NCBI RefSeq assembly: GCF_042646085.1
Contig: NZ_JBHRSZ010000004.1
Coordinates: forward strand, 1,086,417-1,150,416
DNA: 64,000 nt
Reading direction: 5' to 3'
From: Litoribrevibacter euphylliae
GTDB lineage: Bacteria; Pseudomonadota; Gammaproteobacteria; Pseudomonadales; Litoribrevibacteraceae
In this document: piece after piece, positions 25,107 to 33,445 of the stretch
Layout: every line of letters starts with the position of its first letter
Numbering within the stretch: the first letter of the stretch is position 1
Position numbers and translations under genes: made by a program
Notes under the pieces: generated by a model
Seen by the model: the letters and a program-made list of their open reading frames with translations, nothing else
Told to the model about the DNA's origin: nothing
Database searches by the model: none

Positions 25107-26006
25107 ATGAAGATAGGGATAGATTTAGGCGGTACAAAAATTGAGTGCGTGGTGATTTCAGAAGACCACCAAATTGTGTTTAGGGAACGCTTACCGACAC
25201 CCAAAGGTGACTATGCAGCCACGGTCAACACCATCGAACAGCTAGTAGCTCAAACCCTTCCCTACGCTCCGGCCAATACGCCTGTGGGCATCGGCATTCC
25301 TGGAACTCTGTCCTCAGACACTGGCACCATTAAAAATGCCAATTCCACATGTTTGATTGGCAAACCGTTAGATAAAGACTTGGCATTAAGGTTAAATCGC
25401 CCAATTAAACTCGCAAACGACGCAAACTGCTTTATATGGTCTGAATTTTGTGATGGTGCCGCTAAAGGAACGACCAACGCCTTTGGCGTCATTATTGGCA
25501 CAGGGGTTGGCGGTGGTTTGGTGATGAACCATCAACTAGTGAATGGCCTCAATGGCATCGCGGGTGAATGGGGGCACAACCCACTTCCCCATTTCAAACT
25601 TGAGCAGCAACCATGTTACTGCTCCAAAGAAGACTGTATCGAAACCTACCTCTCCGGCCCGGCCTTTGAAAAACGCTTCTTAGAGCAGTCATCGACGAAA
25701 ACGATCTCACCAGTCAATGCAGAAGAGATCGTAAACCTAGCTCGAACCGGGGATTCTCTAGCTCAAAAACATTTGGATACTTACGCAAAAATGCTAGCCG
25801 CCAGTCTGACAGGTGTGATCAATATCGTGGACCCGGACATCATCGTCCTCGGCGGCGGCATGTCGAACATTGATGAGCTATATGAGCTTGTTCCTAACTA
25901 CCTTCAGGAATACGTCTTCTCAGACACCATCCATACACCCATCGTTAAAGCCAAGCACGGGGATTCCAGCGGTGTTCGAGGCGCAGCTTGGTTGTGGAAT
26001 GACTAA
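25107..26006 (+). CDS. ROK-family sugar kinase (fructokinase/NagK type)
   Basis: 299 residues from ATG 25107; GTG 25101 is an alternative. KIGIDLGGTKIE is the phosphate-1 motif and LANDANCF includes the catalytic Asp. ROK zinc ligands are in GEWGHNPLPHF and CYCSKEDCIE (H...CxC....C). It phosphorylates a free hexose such as fructose, glucose or GlcNAc; specificity is not readable. Monocistronic; the stop overlaps the convergent methyltransferase stop by 4 bp. Confidence 0.9.
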   Translation: MKIGIDLGGTKIECVVISEDHQIVFRERLPTPKGDYAATVNTIEQLVAQTLPYAPANTPVGIGIPGTLSSDTGTIKNANSTCLIGKPLDKDLALRLNRPIKLANDANCFIWSEFCDGAAKGTTNAFGVIIGTGVGGGLVMNHQLVNGLNGIAGEWGHNPLPHFKLEQQPCYCSKEDCIETYLSGPAFEKRFLEQSSTKTISPVNAEEIVNLARTGDSLAQKHLDTYAKMLAASLTGVINIVDPDIIVLGGGMSNIDELYELVPNYLQEYVFSDTIHTPIVKAKHGDSSGVRGAAWLWND

Positions 26007-26557
26007 TTCGAAGACTTTTTGAATATCAGCAGCCGATTATTCGCAGGCATGGCGTGATCGGCTAAAAATTCAAACCCTTCTTCACGAAACCCTTTTTCTA
26101 CTTCTTTAATATCTCTCACACCAGATTCAGGATTCCGTTCTTTTAACCAGGCACTAAAGTCGATGTTACTTTGAACCGGTTGATCGTCATACAGAAACGG
26201 CCCATAAATCGCACATACACCACCTTCAGGTAAAACCTGCGAGGCTAAAGACATAAATGCCAGACAACCGTCCCAACTCATAATATGAAGACTGTTCGAT
26301 GTGTATAAGCAGTCGAACGAAGCCAATGCCTTTATCTCGGATACAAAATAGTCATTTAACACATCCAAGGTCTTTACTGGCGGAAACTTAGACACAGACA
26401 ATTCATTGAGATTGATTTGAAGTGCATCCCGTGCGTCAGACAATTCGGTACACTGCCAACGTAATTGTGGGTTCTGCTGGGTAAAATACAACGCGTGTTG
26501 CCCCGAACCCGAGGCGACTTCAAGTACAGATTGATTAGACGGCAGGTACGCTTGCAA
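26003..26557 (-). CDS. DUF938/UPF0585 (METTL26-like) SAM-dependent methyltransferase, start unclear
   Basis: 184 residues from the first usable codon, a TTG. SAM-binding VLEVASGSGQHALYF, then NSLHIMSWDG, IYGPFLYDDQPVQSNIDFSAWL and MPANNRLLIF are all UPF0585 marks. The conserved N-terminal APAADRNKQPIWQVL, the counterpart of AAERNKDPI in human METTL26, is encoded in frame upstream (to about 26635) but has no ATG, GTG or TTG. A TAG at 26645-26647 closes the frame. Non-canonical start or a one-base error is likely; the real gene should extend to about 26635. It overlaps the preceding gene's end. Confidence 0.85.
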   Translation of the reverse strand: MQAYLPSNQSVLEVASGSGQHALYFTQQNPQLRWQCTELSDARDALQINLNELSVSKFPPVKTLDVLNDYFVSEIKALASFDCLYTSNSLHIMSWDGCLAFMSLASQVLPEGGVCAIYGPFLYDDQPVQSNIDFSAWLKERNPESGVRDIKEVEKGFREEGFEFLADHAMPANNRLLIFKKSSN

Positions 26558-26621
26558 TACCTGCCAAATGGGTTGCTTATTCCTATCTGCGGCGGGCGCG
26601 TAATTCAGATAGGTTGTTTGA

Positions 26622-27848
26622 TCATTGATAACGATACGTTTCTCCTAACGGCTTTGACCGGAATGGCGAGAAAAATAAATGCACTTTCTCCAATGGACTG
26701 TATACATCCACGGATTGGGCATCCGAAACCTCAACCAGTTCCCTTTGTTTCTTGGCTTTTACGATCATGCTGTTTCGTTCGCGATTGGATTTTTCCTGAA
26801 TCTGATCCAGTGAATCAAAGACCTTTGAATCAACTTTTTCTGACGAGATCACAAAGTCCAGTTCCAACGACTTGCCATTCTCAAACTTGGCAATGGCGAT
26901 GACTTTTCGTTTCAACTGTTGCCCTACCCAATCACTGGTTGTTTGAGTATCTACCGCAACAGACGAGAGTTCGTTGTCTTTACCAACCAAACCAAATAAC
27001 CAGTCAAAGTTCTGTTGAATGACCTGATCGAACGCTTTTTCAGTGTTCAACCGGTGCATATCGTCGTTGTAACGTCGCTCAGACGTTGGCGTCCAAACGG
27101 CCGGTTTTTCAACCACTGGGTAGGTTTTCGTCTTAAGAAAACCATCTTCCTGATGCGCGTATTGAATGGCTTGTTTTAATTTTTCTGGAATATCGTTCGC
27201 GATCCTTGCTGATTCGGAATCGAAGTGTACTTGCACTGCCTTTAAATAAGCCTGATTTGCATCATAAACTTGTTGGTCATGATTGAGATTTGTTGCGACA
27301 GCTCGTGGGTTTTCATATTGATTAGGAGCAAATGCTGGTCTACCAGTAACCATGGCGTATTGATCCATGGTTTTTGACCAGTTAGCGTCGTTCGCTTCCA
27401 GCTTTGTGGTATTGAGATTCTTACGTGTTTGCGCAGGTAACGACGGAACATCTTTGACAATACAAAGATCAATTTTCATCTTGGTCTTATCTGTCTCACC
27501 GTTCGTCAGTAGTCCTCGCTTCATTACGTAATCTGGTTGTCCTTCCATGGGGGCCATGGTGTACGAAAAATTTCCGTACTTACTACCAAAGTAGTAAGTC
27601 CCCATTTCGATGGATTGAGAGTTGGAATAGATACCGGAAGGTTTTAACGAACGCGGATTCTTAAAATCACCACAAATCACACCATGAATAAAGATGGTTT
27701 GTTCACGATCTAGAAAGTGATCGGGATACCCCTCTACCGCTTGGGCAGTGGACACAACACAGGAGGCCGCCACACTACAAAAGGCTAAAACAGAAAGAGA
27801 AAAGTGCTTGGGTAATACTGGTACAAAAGATGTTTTGCGGATGGTCAC
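26622..27848 (-). CDS. Exported protein of unknown function
   Basis: 408 residues from a GTG with AAGGAGG five bases upstream. Signal peptide to about residue 37 (FCSVAASCVVSTAQA). Two cysteines (in VICGDF and IDLCIV) could form a periplasmic disulfide. The middle is Gln/Asn-rich and the C-terminal part helical, RNSMIVKAKKQREL. No family recognised. The stop overlaps the likely extended start of the methyltransferase, so the two may be cotranscribed. Confidence 0.7.
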   Translation of the reverse strand: MTIRKTSFVPVLPKHFSLSVLAFCSVAASCVVSTAQAVEGYPDHFLDREQTIFIHGVICGDFKNPRSLKPSGIYSNSQSIEMGTYYFGSKYGNFSYTMAPMEGQPDYVMKRGLLTNGETDKTKMKIDLCIVKDVPSLPAQTRKNLNTTKLEANDANWSKTMDQYAMVTGRPAFAPNQYENPRAVATNLNHDQQVYDANQAYLKAVQVHFDSESARIANDIPEKLKQAIQYAHQEDGFLKTKTYPVVEKPAVWTPTSERRYNDDMHRLNTEKAFDQVIQQNFDWLFGLVGKDNELSSVAVDTQTTSDWVGQQLKRKVIAIAKFENGKSLELDFVISSEKVDSKVFDSLDQIQEKSNRERNSMIVKAKKQRELVEVSDAQSVDVYSPLEKVHLFFSPFRSKPLGETYRYQ

Positions 27849-27945
27849 GGGAGCCTCCTTGATCCAACGGGTTTGCTTTTTATGATTATTCCTAAAAAGC
27901 TAATACAACACCGGAGAAATACAAGGAGGTTTGCAAGAAGGCAGC

Positions 27946-29631
27946 TTAGTTTTCCAGCTCAGGCACAATCAAATCTAACTTACCATTTTCGACTTCAGGC
28001 ACGGATTCATTCGGTTCTGGTAATGACTTGGACACTTTGACGGAAAGATCCTTAAACTTAGCTACTTTCGGATACAAGCCTTGTTGTCCGGCCATTGCGG
28101 TTACCGCACCATTGTAGGCATTGGTCGCCGTCTTTAAGCCATTACCTACTTTATTTAAACGATCCGCCATCACACATAACTGGTTGTACACATCCGCCGC
28201 CTGATCAGCAATCTGACGCGCTTGTTCGTTGCTTCGCTCCATCACCCAAAGGTTGGCCACGGTACGAACAATCGGCAACAAGGTTGTTGGGGTCACTAAT
28301 ACCACATTTCGTTCGAAGCCATAATTAAACAAGGTTCTGTCATGCTCTACGGCAGCAAGAAACGCAGGTTCAATCGGCATAAACATCAACACAAAGTCCG
28401 GTGAGTTCATACCAATCAAGTTGGTGTAATCTTTGGAAGACAAGCTGTCAATGTGCGCTCTGATAGAGGCGACATGGGCGTCTAAATATTGCTTCTTGGT
28501 CGCTTCATCTTCGGCTTCTACAGAATTCACATACGCCACCAAGGAGACTTTACTATCGATGATTACGGACTTGCTACCAGGAAGTTTAACGATCAAGTCA
28601 GGGCGTTTGTTTTTGCCTTCTTCGTCTTTAAAGTTAGCTTCCCGCTCAAACTCCTGACCTTTACTTAAACCGGAGCTTTCCAGAATCATTTCTGCTTGCA
28701 GTTCGCCCCAAGAACCCTGTTGTTTATTATCGCCTTTAAGCGCTTTGGTTAGATTGCTGGCTTCGTCGGTAATTTGTTGATTTAGCTTACGCAGGTGCTC
28801 AAGCTCTTGGGATAAGCTGGCTTTTGCTTTCGTATCTTCGGTATGAATTGCTTCTACTCGCAACTTAAACTCGGACATTTGTTCTTTAAACGGTGTCAGC
28901 ATGGCATCAATGGATTGCTTGCTGGTTTCCGTAAAGCTCTTACCTTTCTCTTCGAAGATCTTATTGGCAAGATTTTCAAAGTCTTTTGCCAATTGCGCAC
29001 GATTGTCTTCAAGCAGCTGCAGTTGTTCTTTGTGCTTATTATCTCGTTCATCCAAGGATGTTTTTAATTCCGCGTAATCGGCTTTCAGTTGAGATTGAGC
29101 AAGATGCAACTGCTGGAGGTCACTCTCTCTGTCTGCCAGTTTGCCTTTGAGCTCATCCAATTGACTCATTAACTGATTAGCTTGTGTCAGATGCTTTGAA
29201 GCCTCTGCTTTTACGTTCGAGAGTTCATTGGTTAACTGATGGGATCTCTCTTGCTCTTTCTCAAACTGGGCTTGCTTGGCTTGTTCGCGTTCTTTCGATT
29301 GAGTCAATTGAAGCTGCTCGGACTCTAGCTGGGTCGAAAGACGCCCTACGACTTGCTCTATGGAATGTTTGGCTTCGTTAAGCTCTGAATAGGCTGATAC
29401 GTGTTGTTCGAGCTTTTCCTGATAGTGGCGAGATTGAGACTCTACCTCTGATAGTCGTTGTTGAAAATTTGAAAGTTCAGACTGAAGCCGGGTCTTCTCA
29501 AGCAGCTCTAGCTCTAGCTGCTTCTTCATTTTTGAGGTAGCCACTAAATAACTCGTAACAGCAGCTAAAACAATTCCCACAACACCAAATACAGCAATCA
29601 ACAAAGATTGATCCATAACAGACTGATCCAT
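27946..29631 (-). CDS. rmuC: DNA recombination protein RmuC
   Basis: 561 residues from ATG 29631; TTG 29661 and ATG 29616 are alternatives. One N-terminal membrane helix (LLIAVFGVVGIVLAAVTSYLVA), then about 200 residues of coiled coil, and the RmuC nuclease-like domain with GSWGELQAEMILESSGL, RPDLIVKLPGSKSVIIDSKVSL and a C-terminal LPIVRTVANLW. RmuC limits inversion at short inverted repeats and is membrane-anchored. Stands alone. Confidence 0.95.
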   Translation of the reverse strand: MDQSVMDQSLLIAVFGVVGIVLAAVTSYLVATSKMKKQLELELLEKTRLQSELSNFQQRLSEVESQSRHYQEKLEQHVSAYSELNEAKHSIEQVVGRLSTQLESEQLQLTQSKEREQAKQAQFEKEQERSHQLTNELSNVKAEASKHLTQANQLMSQLDELKGKLADRESDLQQLHLAQSQLKADYAELKTSLDERDNKHKEQLQLLEDNRAQLAKDFENLANKIFEEKGKSFTETSKQSIDAMLTPFKEQMSEFKLRVEAIHTEDTKAKASLSQELEHLRKLNQQITDEASNLTKALKGDNKQQGSWGELQAEMILESSGLSKGQEFEREANFKDEEGKNKRPDLIVKLPGSKSVIIDSKVSLVAYVNSVEAEDEATKKQYLDAHVASIRAHIDSLSSKDYTNLIGMNSPDFVLMFMPIEPAFLAAVEHDRTLFNYGFERNVVLVTPTTLLPIVRTVANLWVMERSNEQARQIADQAADVYNQLCVMADRLNKVGNGLKTATNAYNGAVTAMAGQQGLYPKVAKFKDLSVKVSKSLPEPNESVPEVENGKLDLIVPELEN

Positions 29632-29861
29632 TCGAAAAAATACCTTTAAAAATCGGAGCAAATAAACGAAGCGCTAAAGTACCACGGCTGTAGGAGCTCA
29701 TAAAGAGAGAGTTGTTTCACAAAATCAAAAACCTTCCCCCTGCTCTTTAGGCAGATTAAACCTCACCTACCCGTTTGGATAGTTTGAAGATACGCATGAC
29801 TCAATAATGATTAGGGAACATAAACAATTCGCTGAATATAAAAATAAAATAAGGAAAAGCG

Positions 29862-30917
29862 ATGAGTATCCTAAAAGCTATGGCACTTGGCGGCTGTGTG
29901 GTATTGACCACAGGCTGCGTTGATAAAACCTCAATTACTCACGTTGGAGACGCGGAAAACATCTTATTTACTACGGATGGCCGTTTAATCGTTTCTGGCG
30001 GTGACAATATCTATCAAATAACCAAGCCAAACGGCTCCTACGAAAAACGATCCCTGTATCTGGACGATAACGGCAATGAAATTGAATGTAATTTCACCGG
30101 CATTGCTCAAAAAGACAACTGGGTAATCAGTTCTTGCGTTGAAACCAAGTGGATTATTTTCACTAATAACCATTTAGTCGCAGCGAACCTGAATGACCAT
30201 GACATTCAATTCCAGCGGATCAGCCCAAGTTCAAACGACCCATATGACTCATTGTTCCTTCCCAATGGACTTGCTTTCTCGCCAACCGGTGATTTATTGG
30301 TAGCGGATTACAATCCATTCTCTGCATCTGGTGTCGCGAAAATCGAGTTGGATTTCTCTGGTGATTTACCAAGTATAAGCACTGTCGAAAAAAACTTTGT
30401 CGGTGTGAACCATGGTCTCTCTACACCAAACGGTGTTCGTGTAGCAGACAATTACCTATTTGTTTCAGACGGCAATGCGGTTAAACGCTATCAGTTTGAT
30501 GAAGCCGGTAATGTTCCTACTCACCTTGAAGTAAACGGCCTGGCTGAACCGAATGAAACCCTTGTGTGGCAAGGCGGCTTGGCAACCATCGTTGACGACA
30601 TCATGCCTTACTGTGGCGGCGTGGCGTTAACGAGCTACCTAGGTGGAAAGATCATCTATGTTGAACGTGAGGTCGATGCTCAAGGCAACGAGTCTTTCCA
30701 AGAGCATTCAGACACTGGGGCTTTAGCATTTAACTCACCAAGCTCTCTAGCAATCGGACAAGCACCATTATTTAGTGGTTATCAAGTATTAGTAACTGAA
30801 AAAGGATTACTTCAAGAAACAGGTTCAAACTTCGGTAACCGTTTAAGCGCAATGGAAATGCCATTCGACTTAAACAGTACAAATGCCTGTAACATCGTCG
30901 ATTCATTAAACGATTAA
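29862..30917 (+). CDS. Lipoprotein with SMP-30/NHL-like beta-propeller
   Basis: 351 residues. Signal peptide with lipobox VLTTGC (Cys19). The remainder has repeating strands such as ENILFTTDGRLIVSGGDNIYQITK, LPNGLAFSPTGDLLVADYNPF and TPNGVRVADNYLFVSDGNAVKRY, which are propeller blades of the SMP-30/strictosidine-synthase group. Probably an outer-membrane-attached binding or lactonase-type protein; no catalytic residues are assigned. A strong terminator follows. Confidence 0.8.
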   Translation: MSILKAMALGGCVVLTTGCVDKTSITHVGDAENILFTTDGRLIVSGGDNIYQITKPNGSYEKRSLYLDDNGNEIECNFTGIAQKDNWVISSCVETKWIIFTNNHLVAANLNDHDIQFQRISPSSNDPYDSLFLPNGLAFSPTGDLLVADYNPFSASGVAKIELDFSGDLPSISTVEKNFVGVNHGLSTPNGVRVADNYLFVSDGNAVKRYQFDEAGNVPTHLEVNGLAEPNETLVWQGGLATIVDDIMPYCGGVALTSYLGGKIIYVEREVDAQGNESFQEHSDTGALAFNSPSSLAIGQAPLFSGYQVLVTEKGLLQETGSNFGNRLSAMEMPFDLNSTNACNIVDSLND

Positions 30918-30960
30918 TACTTTAAAAAATTCCTTCCTAATCGATCCATTTAGGCAGTTT

Positions 30961-30996
30961 GCCGCATTACAACCCCACGTAATGCGGCGTTTTTTG
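30961..30996 (+). terminator. Rho-independent terminator after the propeller lipoprotein
   Basis: GCCGCATTAC, eight-base loop, GTAATGCGGC and a T-run: a perfect 10-bp stem. Confidence 0.9.
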
Positions 30997-31126
30997 TCTT
31001 ACATTGCTATTTCTTGTCCACTCTTCCTCTCTCCTGCTCCAAAAAATTAATTGACATCTCAAGTAATTCGCTTGAAAGTTTGTGGCCTATAACTCTAAAA
31101 AGCCATCAGAATAAGGGAAGCAATTC

Positions 31127-32362
31127 ATGAGTGATCAAACCTATGACTTGATCGTCTTTGGCGCTACCAGTTTTGTGGGTGACATTCTCACGCACTATCT
31201 CAATGACACGTTTAACGGGCCTGACCAAGAACAACTGAAGTGGGCCATTGCTGGTCGTTCACAATCAAAATTAGACGCCCTTAAAAGCACACTGGGTGCT
31301 AAAGCTAAGGATCTTGATGTCCTAACGGCCGATGCCGCCGATGAAGACCAGCTCCATGCTCTGTGCAAACAGACCCGTACAATTGTTTCTACTGTTGGTC
31401 CGTACGCACTATACGGTGAGCCACTGGTTAAAGTGTGCTGCGAAACAGGCATCGACTATTGCGATTTAACAGGCGAAGTTCAGTGGATCAATCGCATGAT
31501 TCGAAAATACGAAGCCAAAGCCAAAGAAACCGGCGCGCGTATCGTACATTGCTGCGGCTTTGACTCTATTCCATCTGACATGGGTGTGTATTTCCTTCAG
31601 CAGCAAGCAGAAGCGACACTGGGCTCACCATGTAATAACATCAAGATGCGCGTTAAAGCGGCCAAAGGTGGCGCATCTGGTGGCACAGTTGCAAGCATGG
31701 TGAACATCACCAAAGAAGCCACTGGCAACCCTCAGCTTCGTAAAGAATTGGCTAACCCCTACTCCATCTGCCCGGAAGGTCATCCATTCAAAACACGTCA
31801 GCACAATGTAAACTCCGCCGAGTTTGATAACGACTTTAACAAGTGGTCGGCGCCATTCGTGATGGCTGCGATTAATACCCGCGTGGTTCATAGATCAAAT
31901 GGTTTACTGGACGCAAAATACGGCAATAACTTTAAATACGATGAAGCCATGTTGGTGGGCAATGGACTGAAAGGCCGTCTTATGGCCAATGCCATCGTAG
32001 CAGGTCTGGCTGGCTTCCTAGTTGGTGCAGCAATTCCTCCAACACGTTGGTTACTAGAGCGCTTCGTGCTACCAAAGCCAGGTGAAGGCCCAAGCCCGGA
32101 GGAACAAGTGAATGGCTATTTTGATCTTAGGTTTGTGGGTAAGAATGACAACGGACAAGAAATCAAAGTAAAAGTCACTGGCCAAGGCGATCCTGGTTAT
32201 GGTTCTACGTCCAAGATGCTCGGCCAAGCGGCGGCCTGTTTATCTCTGGACATTAGCAAAGACGATGTTGCAGGTGGTTTCTGGACGCCATCAACCATTC
32301 TTGGCGATAAACTGCTTACTCGCCTGACTGAGAAATCTGATATGACGTTCGAAGTTGTTTAG
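31127..32362 (+). CDS. Saccharopine-dehydrogenase-like / trans-acting enoyl reductase family protein
   Basis: 411 residues. N-terminal NAD(P) Rossmann motif YDLIVFGATSFVGDIL, followed by VSTVGPYALYGEPLV and GIDYCDLTGE, the usual signatures of the family that includes mycobacterial trans-acting enoyl reductase. An inner membrane-like segment (VAGLAGFLVGAAIPP) lies in the second half, as in this family. Substrate unknown; lipid chemistry is a family-level guess. Own promoter and terminator. Confidence 0.87.
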   Translation: MSDQTYDLIVFGATSFVGDILTHYLNDTFNGPDQEQLKWAIAGRSQSKLDALKSTLGAKAKDLDVLTADAADEDQLHALCKQTRTIVSTVGPYALYGEPLVKVCCETGIDYCDLTGEVQWINRMIRKYEAKAKETGARIVHCCGFDSIPSDMGVYFLQQQAEATLGSPCNNIKMRVKAAKGGASGGTVASMVNITKEATGNPQLRKELANPYSICPEGHPFKTRQHNVNSAEFDNDFNKWSAPFVMAAINTRVVHRSNGLLDAKYGNNFKYDEAMLVGNGLKGRLMANAIVAGLAGFLVGAAIPPTRWLLERFVLPKPGEGPSPEEQVNGYFDLRFVGKNDNGQEIKVKVTGQGDPGYGSTSKMLGQAAACLSLDISKDDVAGGFWTPSTILGDKLLTRLTEKSDMTFEVV

Positions 32363-32662
32363 TCATTCAAACAGTCTCAATATGCGGTGGCTCAGACCAC
32401 CGCTTTTGTATTCCTTTCCGGTTTTTCTTTTCCTTCCCCCCTTCTTTACTTACGTCTTTCTATCCTTCTTAGCCGAATCAAAACTTTCTATAGCCTTTGA
32501 TAATTGATATCTATCGCCATCCACAACCACCAATAGAAACAACCTATCACTCCCATAACAACTATCAATTTTTCATATACCTCTGTTTGGATAACAATAG
32601 ATTTGTCGATTCAAGAGATGGGCAACACGCTCAAATCACATATACAAACAGAGGATATTATT
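32363..32662 (+). promoter_or_regulatory. Spacer with terminator and the OxyR-like ahpC promoter
   Basis: GCGGTGG (32384-32390), loop, CCACCGC (32397-32403), TTTT ends the preceding gene. The OxyR-like site 32533-32569 follows, then a TATA-rich -10 candidate near 32573-32582, and ahpC. Confidence 0.65.
32533..32569 (+). promoter_or_regulatory. OxyR-like operator upstream of ahpC
   Basis: ATAG-N7-CTAT (32533-32547) then seven bases, then ATAA-N7-CAAT (32555-32569) fits the OxyR tetramer spacing ATAG-N7-CTAT-N7-ATAG-N7-CTAT. First half-pair is perfect, second degenerate. It lies 95-130 bp upstream of the ahpC ATG. Confidence 0.65.
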
Positions 32663-33229
32663 ATGACTGCTAAAGTGAACTCAAAAATTCTTCCATTCAA
32701 CGCAACTGCTTTTCGTCAAGGTGAATTCGTTGAAGTAAGCGATGCTGATGTACTAGGTAAATGGGCTATTTTCTTTTTCTATCCTGCTGACTTCACTTTC
32801 GTATGTCCTACGGAACTAGGTGACTTGGCAGATCATTACGAAGAGCTTCAAAAGCTAGGTGTTGAGGTTTACTCAGTATCAACTGACACACACTTCACTC
32901 ACAAAGCATGGCACGACAGCTCAGACACCATCGGCAAAATCAACTACTTCATGCTGGGTGACCAAACCGGCACGATCACCAACAACTTCGGTGTAATGCG
33001 TGAAGGTCAAGGTCTTGCAGATCGCGCAACCTTCTTGGTTGATCCTGAAGGTGTGATCCAGGCGATGGAAGTAACGGCAGAAGGCATCGGTCGTGACGCA
33101 GAAGATCTACTTCGCAAAGTGAAAGCCGCTCAGTACGTAGCAGCACACCCAGGTGAAGTTTGCCCTGCTAAGTGGAAAGAAGGTGAAGAAACATTGGCTC
33201 CTTCTCTGGATCTAGTAGGCAAAATCTAA
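32663..33229 (+). CDS. ahpC: Alkyl hydroperoxide reductase C (2-Cys peroxiredoxin)
   Basis: 188 residues from ATG 32663 with GAGGA before it. Peroxidatic Cys48 is in PADFTFVCPTEL and the resolving Cys167 is in HPGEVCPAKW. This bacterial AhpC-type decamer reduces H2O2, alkyl hydroperoxides and peroxynitrite. Recycling comes from AhpF, 216 bp downstream. An OxyR-like site lies upstream. Confidence 0.98.
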   Translation: MTAKVNSKILPFNATAFRQGEFVEVSDADVLGKWAIFFFYPADFTFVCPTELGDLADHYEELQKLGVEVYSVSTDTHFTHKAWHDSSDTIGKINYFMLGDQTGTITNNFGVMREGQGLADRATFLVDPEGVIQAMEVTAEGIGRDAEDLLRKVKAAQYVAAHPGEVCPAKWKEGEETLAPSLDLVGKI

Positions 33230-33256
33230 TTTTCCTTTGCTGATTAGATAAGAACA

Positions 33257-33280
33257 TGTAGGAGTCTCTTGGCTCCTACA
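33257..33280 (+). terminator. Hairpin between ahpC and ahpF (attenuator-like)
   Basis: TGTAGGAG, eight-base loop, CTCCTACA, without a T-run. Likely partial attenuation or mRNA 3' stabilisation, so that ahpC is expressed above ahpF. Confidence 0.55.
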
Positions 33281-33295
33281 TAGCGCTCCTTTCAA

Positions 33296-33341
33296 CCATT
33301 AGTACTTTTCCCCATTAGTACTTTCGCCCGTTAGTACATGT
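33296..33341. repeat. Degenerate 16-bp tandem repeat, three copies
   Basis: CCATTAGTACTTTTC, CCATTAGTACTTTCG and CCGTTAGTACATG are spaced 16 bp apart between ahpC and ahpF. Confidence 0.7.
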
Positions 33342-33445
33342 GAAAAGTACAAACAAAGACAACAAAGCAGCTCTCACAAGGAGCACACATAATTAATTAC
33401 GTTTCCACATTACGAGAAACGCCAAGCGAATAGAAAGGTATCACT

